Assembly (NCBI RefSeq): GCF_900099735.1
Contig: NZ_FNDT01000007.1
Coordinates: forward strand, 62,001-126,000
Length of the DNA stretch: 64,000 bases
Source: Arthrobacter subterraneus
GTDB taxonomy: Bacteria > Actinomycetota > Actinomycetes > Actinomycetales > Micrococcaceae
Direction of reading: 5' to 3'
Part shown: piece after piece, positions 26,508-34,480 of the stretch
Layout: the number at the start of each line of letters is the position of its first letter
How positions within the stretch are numbered: position 1 is the stretch's first letter
The notes under the pieces: generated by a model
Database searches by the model: none
The model's input: the letters and a program-made list of their open reading frames with translations, nothing else
Told to the model about the DNA's origin: nothing
Made by a program: the position numbers and the translations under genes

Positions 26508-27640
26508 GCGTTCTCCTCAAGCCTGTTGGTGTCCTCACGTGTGCTGTCATGCGCTGCGGATTCCCGGGTAGCCTGCCGCTCCTGGAATTCGCGCCGGAGT
26601 TTGCGGATCAGCACCAGCTCAGCCTGGAAATCGACATAGTGCGGCAGCTTGAGGTGCTCCACGAAGCCAGTGGCCTGGACATTGTCGGAGTGAGCGATCA
26701 CGAATTCCTCGTCCTGGGCCGGTGAGACGCTGCGCTCACCGAATTCGTCGCGCCGCAGCGCCCGGTCCACCAGGGACATCGACATGGCCTTGCGCTCCGC
26801 CCGGCCGAACACCAGGCCGTACCCGCGGGTGAACTGCGGCGCCACGTCGGCACTGCCGACGAACTGGTTGACCATCTCGCACTCGGTCACCTCGATACGT
26901 CCGATCGGCATGGCGTGCCCGATCTCCGGAACCTCGAACTCCACCTCGACCTCACCGACCCGAACCTCGCCGACGAACGGGTGGTTGTTGCCGAAGCCGC
27001 GCTGCGTGGAGTAGCCCAGCGAGAGCAGGAATCCTTCGTCGCCCCGGCTGAGCGCCTGGAGCCGCTCCGCCCGGGTCATCGGGAAGACGGTCGGTTCGCG
27101 GGTAAGGTCGCCCGGGTCAGGGTCGGTCCATCCCTCGGCAGGCCGGTCGCTCTCGATCAGGGCGTCGACGCCGAGCAGGGCAGCCACGCGCGGCATCGGC
27201 TCGTCCACCGGCACATCCGGGGGCGGGACGTCCGTGGTTTCGAGTTCGTCCACGAGCAGGCGGTGCGTGTAGTCAAAGGTCGCGCCGAGCTGCTGGCCCC
27301 CGGGTATGTCCTTGAAGGTTGCCGACACCCGGCGTTCTGAAGGCAGGCCCGCGGTATCGACGGCAGGGGTGATCCCGAAACGCGGGAGCGTGGTGCGGTA
27401 GGAGCGCAGCAGGGTGACCGCTTCAAGCACGTCCCCCTGGGCCTGCAGAAGCGCCTTGGCCGCCAGGTCCGGGTCATAGAGCGAGCCTTCAGCCATGACC
27501 CGTGAGACCAGGACACCCATCTGGTCGCGCACTTGCTCGTACCCGATCCGGGGGGAATCGGCGGTGCCGCGGCCCCGTTTGGCGAGCAGCGCATGCGCGT
27601 TGGCGATCGCCTTTTCGCCTCCCTTGACGGCAACATACAT
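26504..27640 (-). CDS. phnI: C-P lyase core subunit PhnI
   Basis: 378 residues, close to the 354 of E. coli. With PhnG, H and L it transfers the phosphonate to ATP, displacing adenine (nucleosidase activity resides in PhnI). Starts MYVAVKGGEKAIANAHALLA, highly typical, and contains RVSATFKDIPGGQQLGATFD-like and GYSTQRGFGNNHPFVGEVRV segments. One-base overlap with phnH (TGATG) and ATGA overlap with phnJ. Confidence 0.97.
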   Translation of the reverse strand: MYVAVKGGEKAIANAHALLAKRGRGTADSPRIGYEQVRDQMGVLVSRVMAEGSLYDPDLAAKALLQAQGDVLEAVTLLRSYRTTLPRFGITPAVDTAGLPSERRVSATFKDIPGGQQLGATFDYTHRLLVDELETTDVPPPDVPVDEPMPRVAALLGVDALIESDRPAEGWTDPDPGDLTREPTVFPMTRAERLQALSRGDEGFLLSLGYSTQRGFGNNHPFVGEVRVGEVEVEFEVPEIGHAMPIGRIEVTECEMVNQFVGSADVAPQFTRGYGLVFGRAERKAMSMSLVDRALRRDEFGERSVSPAQDEEFVIAHSDNVQATGFVEHLKLPHYVDFQAELVLIRKLRREFQERQATRESAAHDSTREDTNRLEENA

Positions 27641-28305
27641 CAGCTGTTCCTCTTCTCGTCTGCGTCCGGGTTAGTGCCGGTTGTGTCTGCGCCGGTTGTA
27701 TCGGCACTGATCAGCGCCGTGGTGCGGGGCAGGCCCCGCACGGTGCTCCCGGCTGCCACGATTACGTCCACTCCACGGGGGAAGAGCGCGCGGTTCTCCT
27801 GCCACTGCAGAAGAAACCCCGCGGGCAGCCCTGCTCCGTCCCATTCAGCGGTGTCCCGGATGCCGGGGCCGCTCGCCGTGAGCGTGGTTCCGCCCCGGGT
27901 TTCCTGGGCATCCAGGATGAGCGTCGCCGAGCGGTGCGGTTCTTCGTCACTACCCTGCCCAAGCTCGGCCAGGCGCGGCGCGTTTGCGGGCGAGGCGACG
28001 ACAAACAGCGCCTCCCCGACATGGTCAACGAACCGCGCACCCGTATGGAAGGAAATCCAGGGGACGACGTCGCCGCTCGCCCGGAGCGCCGGGTCCAGCC
28101 AGACCGGTGTCTGGTCATCGCACAGCGCCAGAACGATCGCTCCGGCGGCGGCCCCAAGCGGGGCCGGCGGGTGGATTTCCACGTCGATCCGCTGCGGTGC
28201 AGTGGGGCCGGCGAGCGCCTTCAGCACTGCACGGAACACTTTCTGCGCATCGCGTACCGGCTGGGCAAAGCCGGGCCTATGGTTCTCGGTGGTCGGCGTG
28301 CTCAT
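27640..28305 (-). CDS. phnH: C-P lyase core subunit PhnH
   Basis: 221 residues. Structural subunit of the PhnGHIJ complex. Family marks: NHRPGFAQPVRDAQKVFRAV near the N-terminus and the ALCDDQTPVWLDPAL, FVVASPANAP (LFVVASP) and LTASGPGI segments. Slightly longer than E. coli PhnH because of an Asp/Thr/Ala-rich C-terminal tail. ATGA overlap with phnG. Confidence 0.95.
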   Translation of the reverse strand: MSTPTTENHRPGFAQPVRDAQKVFRAVLKALAGPTAPQRIDVEIHPPAPLGAAAGAIVLALCDDQTPVWLDPALRASGDVVPWISFHTGARFVDHVGEALFVVASPANAPRLAELGQGSDEEPHRSATLILDAQETRGGTTLTASGPGIRDTAEWDGAGLPAGFLLQWQENRALFPRGVDVIVAAGSTVRGLPRTTALISADTTGADTTGTNPDADEKRNS

Positions 28306-28790
28306 TCGTGCTCCCTTGAGACAGTAAAGAAATCGACGACGGTGCTTCGCGCATCGGAGTGGGCGGCGGCGTCGCGCTCCGCCTGACGGCGCTCAAGCGG
28401 CTCGATCACCTCGGCAAGCACGCGGTCGTGCTGCGCGGGAACTGCGAGCAGGGCATCGAAGACGGCGGCGAGGCCGGCGTGGCCGGGATGGCTGCCCAGA
28501 ATGTAGGAGGTGCCGCTGGCGCCGTCGTCGAGCCCGCAACCGTGAAGCATCACGGTGGCCCGCGTGACGGTTGCCTCGCCAAGGTTGAAGCGGTCCCCCG
28601 TGCCGCCGATCCGGCCCTGCACCATGACCAGGCCGGCTTCGGGGCCGCGCAGGTACGTGACCTCGGGCCGGTTCTCCCACGCGTCCCACAATTCGGCCAG
28701 CTCGTCGTGTGAGGCGCCGGCGAGTGCCCGCGCTGCGCGGCGGCGCTCGTAGATCGCGCGCTTATTCAACGGTCTGCCCTGCTCGCTCAC
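28302..28790 (-). CDS. phnG: C-P lyase core subunit PhnG
   Basis: 162 residues, first gene of the phnGHIJKL-DUF1045-phnMN operon. Family marks: PEVTYLRGPEAGLVMVQGRIGGTGDRFNLGEATVTRA (region around residue 45-80), and SYILGSHPGHAGLAAVFDALL. The divergent intergenic region carries a PhnF-type palindrome and a PHO box, so expression is likely controlled both by substrate and by phosphate. Confidence 0.95.
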   Translation of the reverse strand: MSEQGRPLNKRAIYERRRAARALAGASHDELAELWDAWENRPEVTYLRGPEAGLVMVQGRIGGTGDRFNLGEATVTRATVMLHGCGLDDGASGTSYILGSHPGHAGLAAVFDALLAVPAQHDRVLAEVIEPLERRQAERDAAAHSDARSTVVDFFTVSREHE

Positions 28791-28823
28791 GTTTCGTTCT
28801 CCTCCACACCCGAACCCCCTCCA

Positions 28824-28849
28824 AAGTTGTCTATTTTTCTAGACAACTT
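28824..28849. promoter_or_regulatory. PhnF-type operator upstream of phnG
   Basis: Perfect 10-bp inverted repeat AAGTTGTCTA (28824-28833) and TAGACAACTT (28840-28849) with a 6-bp TTTTTC spacer. It lies 34 bp upstream of phnG. The GTCTA/TAGAC core resembles sites of HutC-subfamily regulators, and phnF lies on the other side. Confidence 0.7.
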
Positions 28850-28906
28850 GTAGCGTAACAGCGTATGGTCCAATGGAAAGGACTACAGACCGACGCCGAG
28901 GTCACC

Positions 28907-28928
28907 ACTGAATGAACTTCCGGTGAAC
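28907..28928 (-). promoter_or_regulatory. PHO box upstream of the phnG operon
   Basis: On the minus strand two adjacent 11-bp repeats, GTTCACCGGAA (28918-28928) and GTTCATTCAGT (28907-28917), match the actinobacterial PhoP pattern. Orientation points toward phnG; the site is 117 bp from its start and 18 bp before phnF. Confidence 0.65.
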
Positions 28929-28945
28929 CACCCAGGAGGAACCGC

Positions 28946-29698
28946 ATGACGGATCGCCTGCCCGGCACACGGGTGAGTAACGGATACTCCGCGTGGCGCC
29001 TGATCGCCGAGGAATTGCGGGTTGAGATCGGCGACGGCAGGCTCTCACCGGGTGACCGCATCCCCACGGGAAAAACCCTGGCCGAGCGCTTCAAGGTGAA
29101 CCGGCACACTGCGCGCCAGGCCATCGCAGCCCTCGCGGAAGAACGGCTTGTCGAGTCGCGGCGCGGCAGCGGAACCTTTGTGCTTGGCGATGCGGTCCGC
29201 GTACACCGGATCGGGCTGCGCACCCGCCTCTCCAACAGTCTTCATGAACAGCCGAGTGCATCAGCGACCGGCCGTGTACTGCACAGCGAGCTCGAGAATC
29301 CTCCGGCGGACATCGCCGAGCGGCTCAGGATTAACGGCGGGAAGGCGGTCCGGGTCGAGACCTCACGCTTCACCGGCGGGCAGGCGATCTCTGTCGGCAC
29401 TCACTGGTTCGACGCGGAGCGCGTACCGGGCATCGCCGCTGACATAGAGCGCACCGGCTCTGTCACCGCCGCGCTCGCCGCCAGCGGGATCAAGGACTAC
29501 GTGCGGACCTCCACCTCCGTGGGGGCCAGGCACGCTACGGCGCTGGAAGCTTCCCTGCTCTCGCTCGGTCCCGGCGCGATTGTGCTGGTGACCGAGGCGC
29601 TCGACAGCCTGCCCGACGGCACCCCGCTGCAGTACCTCGTCTCGCGCTTCGCAGCCCAGCGCGTGCGTCTCGACATTGAGCATCCGCGAATCGACTGA
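28946..29698 (+). CDS. phnF: GntR/HutC-family phosphonate regulator PhnF
   Basis: 250 residues. Winged helix in residues ~12-80 (IAEELRVEIGDGRLSPGDRI, TLAERFKVNRHTARQAIAALA, SRRGSGTFVL) and a UTRA effector domain after. Mycobacterial PhnF represses phosphonate/phosphate transport genes; divergent placement against phnG suggests it controls the C-P lyase operon through the palindrome at 28824-28849. AGGAGG lies upstream of the ATG. Confidence 0.88.
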   Translation: MTDRLPGTRVSNGYSAWRLIAEELRVEIGDGRLSPGDRIPTGKTLAERFKVNRHTARQAIAALAEERLVESRRGSGTFVLGDAVRVHRIGLRTRLSNSLHEQPSASATGRVLHSELENPPADIAERLRINGGKAVRVETSRFTGGQAISVGTHWFDAERVPGIAADIERTGSVTAALAASGIKDYVRTSTSVGARHATALEASLLSLGPGAIVLVTEALDSLPDGTPLQYLVSRFAAQRVRLDIEHPRID

Positions 29699-29762
29699 CC
29701 TGGTCAGAACGTATCTCCGGAACCGGGACGGGCGGAACCGGGACGGCCCGGACCGGAGCTGC

Positions 29763-30500
29763 TCAGAGCTGCGCGAGGGGCCTGCCACCGGGGACGGCAT
29801 CAAGTTCAAAGATCATCCGGACCACGTCCGGCCGGGTCCAGGCCGAACTGAACATCAAAGGCTGATGGGTGTCGCCGTCGTCGGTAAGGCTCTCCACGCT
29901 CCAGGCCTGGCCGCCGTACGGCAGATCCAGTTGTTCCGCAATAGTGTCCGGAGGCACATCCAGCATGCCCCGGGTCAGGGCCCGGATGGGATGATGGCCT
30001 TTGGCGCGCAGGATTTCCTCCACCGACTCAATGACCGGGAGCGCCACCTCGATGTCCTCCATGACGCCGGTGTTGATCCATTCATCGAAATAGACTGCTA
30101 TGCGTCCGTTGATCCTGCCCAGCCGCTCGAGGCGCGTCAGTGTGGTGCCGGCAGCGCAGCCGAAGTAGTGGGCTATGCGTTCCGGCACCGGCTGCGGCCC
30201 GCCCGAGATCAGGGAAGTACGTGCTTCACCGCCCGCATCCCGGACAGTCTGGTGCAGGGAGGGGCGCCGGGAATGCGAGATCACATAGTCGATCCGCCTA
30301 TTCACGTAGGTGCCGGAACCTTGTACGCGCCGGACCAGGAACCGGGCCTCCAGCTCAACGATCGCCTGGCGGGCGACGGAACGGCTCACTCCGAAACGGG
30401 ATGCAATCCTGTTTTCACTGGGAATTTGTGACCCGGTCTGCAAGGACTGTATCTCCGCGGCGATCTGCGCAGCCACGTCCCTGCTTTCGATGGAGCCCAT
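29763..30500 (-). CDS. Second GntR/HutC-family regulator in the phn island
   Basis: 245 residues. N-terminal winged helix (AAQIAAEIQSLQTGSQIPSEN, RIASRFGVSRSVARQAIVELE, RVQGSGTYV) and UTRA domain (LERLGRINGRIAVYFDEWI, PLMFSSAWTRPDVV). It follows phnE divergence-free: it is downstream of phnF, convergent with it, and downstream of phnE on the same strand. The ATG at 30500 has TAATCT (30508-30513) 7 bases upstream and looks leaderless, so it has its own promoter behind a PHO-box-like repeat. It may regulate the phnDCE importer or itself. Confidence 0.85.
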   Translation of the reverse strand: MGSIESRDVAAQIAAEIQSLQTGSQIPSENRIASRFGVSRSVARQAIVELEARFLVRRVQGSGTYVNRRIDYVISHSRRPSLHQTVRDAGGEARTSLISGGPQPVPERIAHYFGCAAGTTLTRLERLGRINGRIAVYFDEWINTGVMEDIEVALPVIESVEEILRAKGHHPIRALTRGMLDVPPDTIAEQLDLPYGGQAWSVESLTDDGDTHQPLMFSSAWTRPDVVRMIFELDAVPGGRPLAQL

Positions 30501-30540
30501 GACCGCTAGATTAAATGACCGGAAGGCATGCCGCACCGCC

Positions 30541-30562
30541 GCCGGGTGACCGAACGGTGAAC
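30541..30562 (-). promoter_or_regulatory. PHO-box-like repeat upstream of the second GntR gene
   Basis: Minus-strand repeats GTTCACCGTTC (30552-30562) and GGTCACCCGGC (30541-30551) are adjacent and 11 bp apart, 28 bp upstream of the predicted -10 box. The second repeat deviates at one key base. Confidence 0.55.
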
Positions 30563-30622
30563 ACGAGCCCAACATCCGGAAAATCTCCCCGGCCTATGCC
30601 GTTCCAACTATTGACGGTGCCG

Positions 30623-32353
30623 CTAGTGAACCGCCTTCCGGATCCACAGGGATATCGCTTCAACGGTGAGCACCACTACCAGCACCAGCATCACGATCGT
30701 GGTGACGACGTCGAACTGCATGACCCGGGAGGCGTTCAGCAGCAGGAAGCCGATACCGCCGGCGCCGACGATGCCGAGCAGTGTCGCCGCCCGGATGTTG
30801 CTGTCCAGCAGGTACATGATGTGCGCAACGAACGCCGGGGCCGACTGCCGAACTGTTGCCGCGAAGAACACCTGGGTTCGCGAGGCACCGTGCGCCTGCA
30901 CGGCCTGCTGAACCCGTACATCAGTTTCCTCTAGGGAGTCGGCTACCAGCTTGCTGAGCAGCCCGACGGCGCCGATCGCCAGCGCCAGGGCACCGGCCAC
31001 GCCGCCCAGTCCGGTGATCACCACAAAGATGATCGCCACGATGAGTTCCGGCAGGCCGCGGATGAAAACAATCAGTACGCGGAAGAAGGTCTGCACGGCC
31101 CGGTTTGTCACCACATTGCGGGCAGCGAAGATGCCGATGGGCACTGCCAGGATCGATCCCAGGAGGGTGGCGGCCAGTGCGATCTGCACGGTCACGAGCA
31201 TCTCGCTGAGCAGCACCGGAAGGAGGTCTCCGCCCGCCGGCGGGAAGAACGCACCCAGGGTGGTCGGCGCATTAGCGAGACCATAACCGAGAGCCTCCCA
31301 AGAGAACTCCGCTCCGATCAGGGACAGGAAGACAATGGCCAGAACCGCACTCATCGAGAGGAACCGGCGTACGCGGTCAGCGTTCCAGGGCGGCGCAATT
31401 GGCCTCGCACCGGCGTCGAGCCCTTCTGACGTGCCAGTTTTCTTCTGGCCTCGGGAGACCCAGTTCTCCGACACCCTGTCGGCCCAGGAAACTGTACGGT
31501 TGCGGCTACGTGAGCGGTCCCCTCCCAGCAGCGCGGCACGGATGGCTCCTGATATGAGTTCGACGGCGATGCACAGCAGCAGGACCACGAGGGCCAGAGC
31601 CATACCGCGCTGATAATTCAGGCTTCTCAGGGCGGTCGCGATTGCCAGCCCGATACCGCCGATTCCGACGTAGCCCAGGATCACCGAGATCCGAAGGTTG
31701 ATGTCGAACCGGTGAAGTGCGGTCGCAATGATCTGGGGCATCAGCGGGATCAGTATGCCCGATACGATCTGCTGCACCCGGCCGCCGCCGGCAGCCCGGA
31801 TCGCTTCCTGCGGCCCATTGTCCAGTTCTTCCACCGCGTCTGCGTAAAGCTTGCCGATCATGCCCACCGAGTGAAGGCCCATCGCCAGAATCCCGGGAAG
31901 CGCACCGAGACCGAAAATCCGGAGAAAGATGATCGCCAGAATCAGGTCGGGGACTGCGCGCGCAAGCACGATGATCACCCGGGCGCCGGTACGGCTGTAC
32001 TTCCCGGATGTGGTGTTCCAGGCAGCGAACAGGGCAACCGGGACGGAGATGAGGACGGCAAGCACGGTGGCGAGCACCACAATGGCGAGTGTCTCGAAGA
32101 TCAGGGCGGCCAATTCACCGGCAGGCGGAAAATCCAGCGGAAACATTCGCGCCAGGAAGTTTGTCGCATTACTGATGCTGTCCATCATGGTGGCGAGGTT
32201 GATCCGGAGCTCAACGGTGGACCACACGGCCGCGCAGAGCAGGAGCAACAGCGTGACAGCCACTGCGATCGAGTTCGGCGTGGGTGGCGGTTTCCTCGGA
32301 AGGGAACGCTCGGATGCGCCGTCAGGACGGGGTATGGAGGTAATGATAGACAT
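30623..32353 (-). CDS. phnE: Fused two-domain phosphonate ABC permease PhnE
   Basis: 576 residues, about twice the usual PhnE length. Two complete permease domains are fused: the first (residues ~30-275) with GLHSVGMIGKLYADAVEELDNGPQEAI and the second (~335-576) with AIGAVGLLSKLVADSLEETDVRVQQAV, each carrying the EAA-type loop and the GIGGIG/GAGGIGF motif. A hydrophilic linker rich in Arg and Ser joins them. One chain can therefore form the whole membrane pore. It follows phnC by 18 bp. Confidence 0.95.
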   Translation of the reverse strand: MSIITSIPRPDGASERSLPRKPPPTPNSIAVAVTLLLLLCAAVWSTVELRINLATMMDSISNATNFLARMFPLDFPPAGELAALIFETLAIVVLATVLAVLISVPVALFAAWNTTSGKYSRTGARVIIVLARAVPDLILAIIFLRIFGLGALPGILAMGLHSVGMIGKLYADAVEELDNGPQEAIRAAGGGRVQQIVSGILIPLMPQIIATALHRFDINLRISVILGYVGIGGIGLAIATALRSLNYQRGMALALVVLLLCIAVELISGAIRAALLGGDRSRSRNRTVSWADRVSENWVSRGQKKTGTSEGLDAGARPIAPPWNADRVRRFLSMSAVLAIVFLSLIGAEFSWEALGYGLANAPTTLGAFFPPAGGDLLPVLLSEMLVTVQIALAATLLGSILAVPIGIFAARNVVTNRAVQTFFRVLIVFIRGLPELIVAIIFVVITGLGGVAGALALAIGAVGLLSKLVADSLEETDVRVQQAVQAHGASRTQVFFAATVRQSAPAFVAHIMYLLDSNIRAATLLGIVGAGGIGFLLLNASRVMQFDVVTTIVMLVLVVVLTVEAISLWIRKAVH

Positions 32354-32371
32354 GGGGTTCCGCAGTCTGCG

Positions 32372-33214
32372 CTAACCGGCCAGGGACTTCATGGAAGCCT
32401 CCGGCGACGGCGTCGCTACCTTCGAGTAGATCTGGAGCGCTTCGCGCTGGTCGATGGATGCACTGGCACGGTCCAGCACCACGCGCCCGGCCTGGAGACC
32501 GAGAATACGGTCGGAGAATTCCAGGGCGAGTTCCACCTGGTGGAGGCTGCAGATCACCGTCAGGTTCTCTTCCCGGCTGATGCGCTTGATGAGTTCGATC
32601 ACCTGCGCACTGGAGACAGGGTCCAGGGACGCGACGGGTTCATCAGCGAGCAGGACGTCCGGTTTCTGGATCAGTGCCCGGGCAATGCCCACGCGCTGCT
32701 GCTGGCCGCCGGAGAGGGTGTCAGCACGCTGGAACGCCCGGTCGGCCAGGCCTACCCGTTCCAGCTGCTCCATGGCTTCCACGCGCACGGACCGCGGATA
32801 CATCAACAGGCTGAGCCGGGGGCCCCTGAGGCTTCCCAGCTTTCCCGTGCAGACATTTTCGAGGACAGACATGGGACCGACGAGATGGAAGTTCTGGAAA
32901 ATGAAACCAATACGACGCCGGATACTGCGCAGTTCGGCATCGCCGGCGTTTTCAATCCGCTGGCCCAGGACGGAAATCTCCCCTTCGGTGGGGCGCTGGA
33001 GGCCGTTGATGTGCCGCAGCAGGGTGGACTTGCCGGAGCCGGACAACCCGAGCAGGACTGTCACCTTTCCCGCTTCGAAGCCGGCGCTCACGCCGTCGAG
33101 GCCCAGGACGGTGGGACTGAAACGCTTGGTGACGTTTTTCAGCTCCACGTCATAGCGCGGCTCTTCACTCCGGACCGGTGCCTGTGCTTCACGCGACTGC
33201 ACAAAAGAAGACAT
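32372..33214 (-). CDS. phnC: Phosphonate ABC transporter ATPase PhnC
   Basis: 280 residues. Walker A LLGLSGSGKSTLLRHINGL, signature LSGGQQQRVGIARAL, Walker B VLLADEPVASLDPVSS, and the His loop CSLHQVELAL. Energises phosphonate import by PhnD and PhnE. A 20-residue N-terminal extension precedes the domain. TGAGGT precedes the ATG. A strong stem-loop lies between phnD and this gene. Confidence 0.96.
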   Translation of the reverse strand: MSSFVQSREAQAPVRSEEPRYDVELKNVTKRFSPTVLGLDGVSAGFEAGKVTVLLGLSGSGKSTLLRHINGLQRPTEGEISVLGQRIENAGDAELRSIRRRIGFIFQNFHLVGPMSVLENVCTGKLGSLRGPRLSLLMYPRSVRVEAMEQLERVGLADRAFQRADTLSGGQQQRVGIARALIQKPDVLLADEPVASLDPVSSAQVIELIKRISREENLTVICSLHQVELALEFSDRILGLQAGRVVLDRASASIDQREALQIYSKVATPSPEASMKSLAG

Positions 33215-33248
33215 GTTTACCTCAGGTTGGCTGAATTGAAAGCTGGTT

Positions 33249-33283
33249 CCGGGTCGGTGGTGCCACAGGCACCACCGACCCGG
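33249..33283 (-). promoter_or_regulatory. Intercistronic stem-loop between phnD and phnC
   Basis: Perfect 16-bp stem (33249-33264 with 33268-33283) closed by a 3-base loop, 20 bp after the phnD stop. No U-run follows on the transcribed strand, so it should protect the upstream mRNA or attenuate read-through instead of stopping all transcripts. This would give more PhnD than PhnC/E. Confidence 0.7.
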
Positions 33284-33302
33284 TCATGGGGAAGAACGAC
33301 GG

Positions 33303-34259
33303 TCAGGCCGCGTTGCAGGCTTCTGCTTCGGTCGTCTCGCAGACCTTGCGTACGCCGTCGTAGTCTTCATCGGTGACGGGAACAAAGCCCCAGGTGGATT
33401 CCTCGGGGAGCACGCAGGACTCCTCGTTCTCACAGATCCCGGACTCGACGAGGTACTCCACGTTGGCCTTCTCGGTCAGCGCGGTGCGGATGGCCTCCTG
33501 CGTTTCGGTGTCAAGGCTCTCCGTGTTCATGGCCAGGGGTGAACCCATGATCATCTCGGATTCCCACACGCTCTCCAGGGCCCCCTCCTTGAGCTGGCCG
33601 CTCTCGACCAGGATCGACGGGATGGCGTCATATGCGAAGCCGGCGTCGCACTGGCCGCTGTCGATCGCGATGGCGGAGGCGTCGTGTCCACCGGCCATGA
33701 TGGGCTCGATATCTGCCTCCGGGTCGATACCCGCTTCGAGCAGGCCGGCCGAGGGGTAGAGGTAGCCGGAGGTGGAGGCCGGATCCACGAAGCAGATCTT
33801 CTTGCCCTTGAAATCCTCCAGGCTTTTGATGTCGGAGCCTGCCGGTGCCCAGGCGTGCGACTTGTAGCCGGGCTCCTCGTCCGGAGCGTCAACCAGGGAG
33901 GCGACCGGATCGATAGGCACTCCACTGTCCTTGGCGATCTTGTAGGAGAAGGGGCCGTACCCGGCAAGGTCGATCTGCCCGGCACGCTGGCCCTCGATGA
34001 CCGCACTGTAATCAGTGGCGTCCTGGAATTCGACCGTTTTGCCGGTCTCCTGCTCCAGCAGCTCGATGATGACCTCGTACTGGCTCTGAAGGCTCTCGGA
34101 CTCCTCGGAGGGAACTGCGGCAAACACAATCGTGTCGTCGCCGCCTGCTGCGGATGCATTGCCTGCAGGTTCCGCCGCGCTTTCGCCGCACGCTGCGACC
34201 AGGAACAGGGACGCGGCAGCTAGCAAACCAGTCGCGGTGCGACTCATGGAACGGGACAT
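33303..34259 (-). CDS. phnD: Phosphonate-binding lipoprotein PhnD
   Basis: 318 residues. Lipoprotein signal with lipobox LVAACGES. The mature part has the PhnD/PtxB family features: FAAVPSEESESLQSQYEVI, FQDATDYSAVIEGQRAGQIDLAGYGPFSY, FVDPASTSGYLYPSAGLLEAG and GGHDASAIAIDSGQCDAGFAYD. Captures phosphonates, possibly 2-aminoethylphosphonate, outside the cell. Promoter region of the phnDCE unit is in 34260-34480; I see half-sites GTTCA there but no clean PHO box. Confidence 0.95.
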   Translation of the reverse strand: MSRSMSRTATGLLAAASLFLVAACGESAAEPAGNASAAGGDDTIVFAAVPSEESESLQSQYEVIIELLEQETGKTVEFQDATDYSAVIEGQRAGQIDLAGYGPFSYKIAKDSGVPIDPVASLVDAPDEEPGYKSHAWAPAGSDIKSLEDFKGKKICFVDPASTSGYLYPSAGLLEAGIDPEADIEPIMAGGHDASAIAIDSGQCDAGFAYDAIPSILVESGQLKEGALESVWESEMIMGSPLAMNTESLDTETQEAIRTALTEKANVEYLVESGICENEESCVLPEESTWGFVPVTDEDYDGVRKVCETTEAEACNAA

Positions 34260-34480
34260 CGTTTCTCTCTTCTGAGTTGTTGGCGTCTTCTCGTGACGCC
34301 TTCCATTGAAGACGCCGCCAGCTTCGCCGGTCCCACGGGAACCTGAACAGAAGGGAAAAACGCATGAACGGTTTGGCTATCCTCGCCAACAACTCCACCG
34401 AACCTATTGATCCAGGCGTTGGAACCTGTATATACGGCTTTGAACTGCCCTCCGGCTCCCGTTCCCGCCTGAGTCAGCCG

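Noticed and set aside
31712-33376. 554-codon frame antisense to phnE, phnC and the end of phnD
   Set aside because: It spans several certain genes and shows no domain.
34321-34380. PHO box upstream of phnD
   Set aside because: GTTCA half-sites exist but their spacing (21 bases, degenerate centre) does not keep the 11-bp period.
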